Source of the DNA: Phoronis ovalis
Taxonomy: Eukaryota; Phoronida; Phoronidae
Assembly: GCA_028565635.1 (NCBI GenBank)
Contig: JAOXYB010017708.1
Coordinates: 1-18,600, forward strand
Length of the DNA stretch: 18,600 nucleotides
Direction of reading: 5' to 3'
The position numbers and the translations under genes were made by a program. The notes beneath the pieces were generated by a model, which worked only from the letters and a program-made list of their open reading frames with translations, was not told the DNA's origin and did not search any database. The stretch's first letter is position 1, and every line of letters begins with the position of its first letter. Below, piece after piece: positions 8,992 through 17,900 of the stretch.

Positions 8992-11900
8992 GTAAGGTAC
9001 CTTTCATGCAGATATAGTAAGCAATCTGACATATCTTGACGTTCATTCACAATGCCGACTGAGGAAGAATGGTCAGCTAAGACGCTCCGACAAACATGTT
9101 AATAATAATGCACTAAGTTCGCAGCCAGCTAAACGATGTCTGGTAATTTTCATATAGTTTATACATGAGACGAAATTAATAGGAATTTAAAATCAGATAA
9201 ATAAAGGTATGGATATATTTTAATACATTTACAAGAAAACAAGCAACTATAACTAGATGACACGGCTGATTTATTGCTTGATTAAACTGTAAGTCTACAA
9301 TTAATAAATGTTGCAAAGTCAAATTCGCTTATAATAATTATAATATATTCTTGAAAAAGTAAATGGAAAACATGCATAATTTACAGAAATAAAATTGCAA
9401 GTCTGATATTCGCACCTGCGGTCGGGGTCTGGCAGCAGTTCAAGCACAGTAAATATATATGAGTCACGGTATGAATTTACAATAATGAATATCTTTTGCA
9501 CCATATTTTACATTCTGTTTTATATTTCTTTTATTGTATTGTTTATCACAAAAACACGTCATTTGATAAATACAAGGAATTTTAAATATAACCACAGGTT
9601 GACACTGGGATTTTGATGAGCCGATAGTACTAGTAGAATGTTTACTGCGCAATATAACACTTTAATTAACAAAAACTAAAGTGATGTAATAATTAAACTG
9701 AACAATTTGATGTAGTAAACAATACAAAAGTTATATTTAAAATAGTATGTTTTCCATGAAGTTATCTATACCCAGAACATACAAATCTAGTTGAATTGAG
9801 GGGCGTGGTTAATTGAAGAGACGTAAAATATGCATTGCAAATATAAATTTTATCAATACAATGAATTTGCGTACACAAAATGTGTACCAGGATATTCTTA
9901 GTGCAATATGCTGTTGTGCATATCATCCGATTCAGATTCGGTTCTCTATACAGATAGAGATATAACTTTAAAAATACCCTTTGTATACAGGCGTGATCAA
10001 GTGTCTGAACCCAGCAGCTGGGTGTCGAAACGCACGCCTATAGATGTAGGATTACTAGCGTAATTCTACCTGGTTAACTGCACCCCTCGTTCTATAGGTA
10101 CATGCTTCATATTATATTTAGGATAGGTTTAACGCTAGTGTTAGCATTTTTATGTTTATTTCTTTCTTATTTTTATATATATAATAAAAAGGCAGGTGGA
10201 GCTATTAGTACAGATTTGAGTCGGACCCCATGGTATACGCCTGGGGGTGTACTGAAGTTCAAAGTCACTATATATATATGTGCCGTCCAATAAGCCCCCT
10301 TTTTCAGCTTCCGCATTTACCACAGGGTATGTTTTTCACGCTTCTCAAAGCCTTATTTACCACAGGGTATACTTTTTTTGTTGGATATTTACCACAGTCG
10401 TTTACCAAAGGGGGGTATTAATTGGAAAACGCATTTACAACAGGTATGAAAAATGAAAGTTCGTAAATTTTTCCGTATTTATTAACCACAGGGTATATAA
10501 TTTACAAGTCAATTTTACACAGGGTATCTATTTCGGGAGAGTTATTTACGACAGGGTATATTTTTAATGCTTTTTCATTTACGACAGGGTATATTTTTGG
10601 CGATCTTTATTTACCACAGGGTCAGGGTTTTTTACCCTGGGCCACACACCCCTACCAACTTTTCTGTCAAATACCCCCCCCGGGGTATATGTGACAAAAA
10701 TCAGTGATCTGCATGTCAATCTTCGTGGCTTAGTGGTTAACACTCATTGCATTCAGGTATCCAACGTAGGTTTGAGCTCCACTGGGAGCGCTGTATTAAA
10801 AGTAAGAAGCTTTTTTTCCTTGTAGATGTAGATATAGATACCTCTATACTAGGTAGAATGTGGACTTGAGAGATAAATAAGAAAAACTGGCTGTAACTAG
10901 GTGTCGAAACAAGCCCACATATATAGATACTGCTGAATCTTTATATCCTTACATGTTCATGTATATGCTTTTTTAATCAGATTTGGGATATTGGACTGTT
11001 TCGCAACCTTAAATGATCTCGTAAGAAAACTAAAGTTATCTTTGAATAAGTTGGATTTCTATTGTATAAGAATCTGACATTTACACTTTTTGCAAAAACC
11101 ATGAAACTGTTCTGAATTGCCAGAGTGAATATAGACTTTGCGGATATTCTGAATGTTGGCATTTCATTACATGTTTAATACACGTTTTAAACATTAATAA
11201 AATAAAATAAAAAATATCCTCAGAAAGGAATTCATTGTTCTTTTTCTAGATAGGGTTTGCATTTGGTCTTGCAAAGGTTAATACAGTTTTATGTTAGAAG
11301 TAGTAAAAACAGTTGCGTAAATAGAGAGAACATATATAGCCAGCAAGCTAATAGGCAGGGTCCCAGGGTCTAACCATTGTACGGGGTGGTACTGGAAAGA
11401 AGTAAGGGGGATTCTTGAAATTAGATATGAAAAATAATTTTTTTTTTCACAGGCATTTTATGAATTTTAAAATGCATGACTTTTGAAAATGCATTTTAAG
11501 ATTTATAGAAACTATTTTTTTTGATAAATAACGGTCATGGTATAAAAAAGAGAGAATTGATATTGATGCATACCATCATGACATGCACCATGATTGTTGT
11601 AGTTTATTAAATACCTATTTTTCTATTTGGCATGAAAACATAATAATATATCATACCTGGTACACATGTGTTCCTTTACACCGTCTAATCAATCTCCCAT
11701 CTATATCAGGAGCCTCCTGGTTTCGAGGTCAATAGCCATTATATTTCGTTAGACAAAGAAACATTGTCAACCGAAATGATTTTTTGAACAAAATTGCAAA
11801 TTTTAGTATTGAAAGGTAAATGGATCATAATTTGTACAAATCATTTTTGTCTTTTCCTGAACTTATGGAAGTCTTGAAAAAAATATGGTATTTAAAAATT

Positions 11901-14900
11901 TTACTAATGGGTACATGGATTTTTATCCGGTCTTGTTGTAAAAACGATGTTTTTATTTGAAATTTGTTGTATGTAAGTTGTGCGGATATTTTAGAGAAAT
12001 TTTATTGTAACTAGTCTAATACGCTGTAGAAATGCTGATTATGTACTGTAGACGTATACTTTACACATTTTTCTATTATACATGTTTATAGGTAAACTAT
12101 GTAGTTATTTTAAAATCGTAATCAAAAATTTAACAGGTTCGGATATCAGAATGCAAATTTATTAGTAACTGTAATTAAAAAGTTGCTTTTAGCTATCTTA
12201 GCAATTTTAATTAGTAAAATGAATTCTCCATGATTCGGTATTAAACAGTCCCCTAAGAACATTAAATTATACCATGGAAGTCCCCGATATAATGTTTTCG
12301 CCGGATATAATAAGAAACATTGCGATCTAAGACATTATAGGTATGTACTACTTCTACAGATCGATACTATTAATGAATATCTTTACAGTATATATGATTT
12401 AGTGAAATGGAAGAAGTAAACAAATAAGGCAAACACAAAATTGACGTTGAAGAAAATGTTATATTTTCTTTCTCAATTTAGGATTGTATCGCTTGTTTTT
12501 ATTATTTCTGTTTCATTATTTTATCTCAGTACTAGCCCAGTACTAGCTATTCCACTCCCTTTCTTCGGTTACATGGCCTGTACTATTTTCCTCAATTGCG
12601 TCAAACGGCCTAGTAAATAGTCCAAGTAATTGTTGCGAAAAACGTGTCCCCATCGATTGGTACGGGTACTCCCGTAAAAGCGCAATGTATATTTGCACAC
12701 TATTTATTAACCCCTTTCAGGTCACATGCCGGTCACTATTGGGTCAGTAAAGGGAAAACATTTTGACAATAAGGTACGAGACCTGTTTATCTACATTTTA
12801 GAAGCAAGTTATAAAATGAAAAACATTCTGTTTTTGATATATAACAAGCGATAAAAGAGAATCCTCATTATCAACAGGTTACTTGAATTATTAAGAGGCA
12901 TAATTTAATCGTGATTTAGTGACTATAAGTAAACAATAAAATGTAACATTCATAAAAAATACGGAACTCTGTTACTTATGCCATTTTTTGTAATATTTTT
13001 CATAATAATATTTTGTTATGTCATCATTTTACGTCCCTGGCTTTCTTTAAAATATTTTTTTAGAAAAAATAGATCCTGAAATAAATCTATGCAGCAAACA
13101 TTTGTATGGCAATGCTCATAGATCAGCGAAGATATAGCAAGACGGACCTTTAGATTTCTTTTAATTGAAAACTTTATCCGCATAAAAACATCCCAGGTCA
13201 GTGATTTTGTAAACGAATCTCATTTGTCAATTAAAACATCCTGTTTGCAATCATTATCCACACATGAAAACAACCCAGGGTCAATGATTTTGTAACGGAT
13301 CTTCGTGACATTGCTTCTTCAACACAGTAGGACTCTCTTCGGTCACTGTAGACTACATGGGAGACTGCGTAGGTAATACACCAAGGAGGTTACATGTGGG
13401 TACCGTTCCTAAGAAAAGTATAGACTTAAAATTTTAAATTTGACACTGTGACTATATTTGTTGAATATAATTAATTCCTAACAAGCTATGCCTGGACGAC
13501 CCATTCAGGAGGCTGTACGTGGTCCTATTCAGAAAAAAACAAATTGCAGAAAAAGCTCACATAAAGAGAATTGTGTTATCTTTCCCTTAATGAACTGACC
13601 CGAAGAATTACTACACTTGCAGTTTAAAAAATATTACTAAAAAATGCGACTTCGTGATACATATCGTCATTCGTTATCTTTTACGTCATAAGTAGCTTAA
13701 TAAAAGGGCATAGTACCATTTTCCACTATGTAACGGAGTCGCACTTCGTTGCAAATAGCAGTAATTAAAATAGAATAAAGTTAACGTCTACCTTTGTCAT
13801 AATGATCCATATTTAATGACCATAGAACCGCCCCTTATGTTATAAAATAAGTTATTTAATAAAAAACACACACTTTATTTAACCAGAAAATACTCTGACA
13901 ACGAATTTCAATGTGACACTTATAAAACTTTTAGTGTTAATAAATAAAAATAAAGTTAAATGTCCTTTATTTTTTTCACTAAGGCTTTTGTTGTGCAAAG
14001 TGTTGATGCCCGGGGTAATTTTAAAATTACATAACTTAATATCTCTAACAAGAATATGAAAGAACTTGATCGTGTAACATTGCTCTTCAGCTAATTTTAT
14101 TTCGGTGTCTGCAATTTCATATTAGAAATGAAAAAAAACTATATGATTCATGATATTTTAAAATGTGTCTTAATTAATGCGAGCTTCAACTGAAAAATAG
14201 TGCGAAGAACGTTCTGCTTTATAAATTATAAATTAATTAATTTCGATGGATATTTCATAGCTTGTCATAATATTGATTTAATGAACAGAATATAATACAG
14301 TTATAAAACATGGAACATGGAGGAATGTCATAGAAATAAACTAAAATTTCATCAATGTGAATTATATTGACCGTGACTGACTTTCATGATTTGAATAAAA
14401 TATGACGACAGTTCGATTATCAGGGGATTATGATTGCTGTCAGATAATTTAAAAAAAAGCGACGGAAAAAAATATTTTTTTCTAAACATAGCCTATTACT
14501 AGACAAGTCAGTTTACGGTTTGTAATTGTGCAAGTCACTTACATCGGTCAGTTGCATAATTAAACCAGTTCTAACTAAAGACTAGCACGAACATGTGAAA
14601 AAATGTTATCCTAAGTTTGATAAATAGGCTAGTTATTACCAGGAAACACCATCTGCAGATGGGACGAGATCATCATGGGAAGCTTGAATTTCTTTAATTT
14701 ATGATTGCAAGGTGCCCAGGGGTTACAGCTGCAAAACTGTAAAATTCTAGGCAAGTTCCATCCAGATTTAACATTCATGGTATTGATTAGTTGAAGGCCG
14801 TTATCTTCCTGTAAAATGGGTCGGTATTGAACTTGAATGCCTCATTCTGTCCTGTCATTACGACATTAGTGTTAGATTAGTCCTAGTCCTAGCTTTATGA

Positions 14901-17900
14901 CCCTACTATCTTGCCTACGGCATAGTAGGCAAGATAGTAGGCTAAGGGTCATAAAGCTAGGACTAGATTAGTCCTAGCTTTATGACCCTACTATGGCGAA
15001 GCCGCAGGCAAGCCATAGTATATAGGGTCTTAAAGCTCGGATTATCATTAGATTAGACTAGTATTAGAAACTAAATTAACTCGTACAGTCTTTAGCCTCC
15101 GGGGGTATTCTAGTTTTTTTTTGACTACGGGGATCATCGTGCCGCCCAACCCAATCCAAAATTTTAGCTTGTGTGATATAGCAAACCCAATCTGCGCAAT
15201 CCATTTTTTAAAAAAAATTTATGGTAGCAATCCAAATAGTTTTGTGAAATATAAGGGTAGCAATCCAAAATTTTGTGTATAGCAATCCGAAAAATTTATT
15301 TATAAATACAAACCTAAAATTAATCCAAATTATTTGCTATATAAGCAGTGGGTATATATTTGGATTGGGTTTGCTACCGCAAGCTAAAATTTTGGATTGG
15401 GTTGGGCGACACATCCCCGTAGTCAAAAAAACTTGAGTGCCCCCCTGGGGACTTTTTCTTCCTTGCAACTATAATCTTGCGATATTCAGAATTAATTCAT
15501 ACATTTCAATTAAACTTGTCTTGTACTTGGAATTTCATAGATTTGACATAGACATCCTGGATAGACAGACATGCAGCAATACGTTTTTAATCCTAGGTGG
15601 ACTCACAACAGTTTGTTACAGTTGAAGTCCAAATTTTAGCTTTTTACTGGATCTAGGCCCTTAATTGTTATTTTGTAGATATTACAACTCCAATGAAATA
15701 CTAGACTTTCCCAAGACAGATTTTTTTGGCTAAATCTTAGTTCAACAGAGATGCCAAGTCAAATCAGGGAGATTTTTGTTTCGAGTGCTGAAGGTACGCC
15801 CTGCTAGGGGGTTTGGGGGCATGCCCCGAAGAAAATTTTGAAAATTAAGATGCAACTTCTTGCAATCTGGTGCAATTTTGAGCTAAAGTTACTGTTTTTG
15901 TAGGCTTTAATTATTAGCCACCATGACTTGAAAAAGGGAGAAATGACATACTCCAACCGGGAGATGGTTCCTCAAACAGGGAGTACTCTCCCTGTCAAAC
16001 CGAGAGACTTGGCATCGCTGGTTTAAAAGAAAAATCTGTATACAACACAGAACATCTTATTTTCAGTGTTTTTACAAATTATCAAAATGAAATAATTATA
16101 TATTTCTTAAAATTTCACTCCTGTTGCCTTGTGGCCAGAAAATCAATTAATTGATCAAACTTAAACATTTTAAACAATGGTTAAATTTATTATATTTGAA
16201 TCGTAATAAAAAGTAACATTATCAGTCAAGGATAATATGTATAATAGTATGACCTTAAAAAATCATTTTAGAGTTTATATGCAAGTCTAATGAACTTCTG
16301 TTGTGACTTATTTATTGGCACTTCCAATAGTAAGAATTAAAGCAATGCTATATCGTACATCCCACGAGAGCACTTACCTAATTTTTGGTAGGGGTGTGAG
16401 ACCAAAGGACATAAAACCCTAGCATACAATGTCTAAAAAATATGACCGTAGCATCAGCCAAGATTATCATTATTTCAGCCGACGCGTTTCAGATCACCAT
16501 GAATGTTAGTACTGGCAATAAAAGCAAATATCCGGCACTTTATGTCCTTTGTGTTGTGCAGCTACAAAATTTAAAATAAACAAAGGACAAGAATTTGCAT
16601 GGAAAAAAGGTAAAATTCGGGTATATCCCACCTGCAATTTATGTGACTTGATGACTGTTACTATATTTATATCAACAATAATATCACTAAAAATTGGATA
16701 TTTTGTTTTACATCATTCTGATAAAATGAAACAACCTATAATTGCATTCAAAATGGGGAAAAACTTTGCAGATATTTTAGTTCATCAAAAACTGAACAAC
16801 CAATATTATAAGAAAAAGAATCATGAAGAAATTGGTAATAGAAAATTAATGTGGAAGTAATTGTGCATTATGTCCTGTCATCATGGAAGAATCTACCTTT
16901 AAAAGTACTACTTGGCAAAATTTTAACTTCATCACAACTATGAACTGTAAATCAAGGAACGTTATATGTGCTATATGTTATAAAGATGTAATAAAACTGG
17001 AGTTTCCATTCATTTTAACACTACTAATCGTACTTTGACAATTTCAGAAAAATTACACACAGAAATATGAAATTGACTATAAACAAAAGAACTTGATTTT
17101 ATACTTGTAATACATATAAAGATACCATTTTATGCTAATGATGTTGCGTGTGTGACATCGCATTAGTTATATATATGATGTCAAACTGGTGTGGGTGATG
17201 TGGTGTCGCACACGTAACATACCTGATGAAGGTCGAAAGCCAAAATGTTTCTATAATATCCAATTTTTAGTGATTTTATTGTTCCTATATTAAACGTCAC
17301 ATTTTTCCTTGCAGCTACTCCACCTAGTGGCGTGTTTATAACCATAGATATTACCAATAACACATTATGGTCGATTGATCTAGCTGACCAATCTCGTGCA
17401 GATATCGTTGCACGAGATCTTAATGTCGATACGACAGCAGCGGTGTACGACCCTGTGGAAGATGTTATCTACTTTGCTGACAACGGTAATGATGTCATAA
17501 GAAAAGTTTATAGAAATGGTACATTGGAACCGGAAGATGTTGCCAGCCTTGATACAGCTTGTAAGTTGGACTGACAGCAAATTCCAATTACTATGTTTTG
17601 TATGTGTTTGGTAAAAATTGCAGTATCTTAGTGAAAATATACCCAACTGCAGCTTTTGTCCTTGTAATTAAATTTGTGTAAATATGGTGTTTGGTGAAAC
17701 AACAAAGTCTAGAAAATGGAAACTTTTAATGTTTTTTTCACCAGTTTTTTTTTGTATAATTTAGTTTTATGTATAATTATGCTTATAAATTGTGACATAA
17801 TCCATTTGTTTCTTTAGACACAAACATGTGTAAACTAAGGTAATTATCGATCATATGAAATTACAGTTAGGAAATTACAGTTAGTATACTAGTACAATTA

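Larger units (their letters stand above)
16674..17283 (+). mobile_element. Broken Penelope-like retroelement 3' end with inverted arms
   Basis: Inverted arms of 29 nt (16674-16702 and 17255-17283) match at 28 positions. Between them lies a reverse-transcriptase C-terminal fragment (see the pseudogene entry), then a 17-bp stem (17141-17157 with 17204-17220, two G-U pairs), and then CTGATGA at 17223. The conserved Cys-rich C-terminal signature followed closely by a CTGATGA motif is what Penelope-like elements are known to carry, and hammerhead motifs have been described in their terminal repeats. The 5' part is missing and no GIY-YIG endonuclease motif is readable, so the copy is dead. Confidence 0.6.
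8992..17314 (+). other. Gene 2 intron 1 (8323 bp), repeat-rich
   Basis: Donor GTAAGG at 8992; acceptor ATTTTTCCTTGCAG ends at 17314. It contains, in order: a hairpin at 9989-10039, palindromic element A (10232-10690), a tRNA-derived SINE head (10719-10791), an 80-bp tandem duplication (13174-13312), twin hairpins (14884-15044), palindromic element B (15096-15450), a hAT-like element (15746-16020), a small palindrome (16385-16555) and a Penelope-like relic (16674-17283). The stretches 9000-9980, 10960-13170 and 13320-14640 are AT-rich with nothing recognised. Confidence 0.7.

Noticed and set aside
10315-10624. CRISPR-like appearance of the TTTACCACAGGGTAT array
   Set aside because: The repeats are imperfect, spacers vary in length and resemble each other (T-rich), and the setting is an intron of an animal gene within a palindromic element.
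10719-10791. Functional tRNA gene
   Set aside because: A and B boxes are present, but the acceptor stem does not pair, so a SINE head is the better reading.
15437-15625. Open frame of 62 codons overlapping the end of element B
   Set aside because: It starts inside the inverted repeat end and has no recognisable protein features.
16549-16700. N-terminal half of the 103-codon frame as a gene or as part of the retroelement
   Set aside because: No similarity to the reverse-transcriptase pattern is visible and it overlaps the inverted arm; only the part after 16703 is supported.
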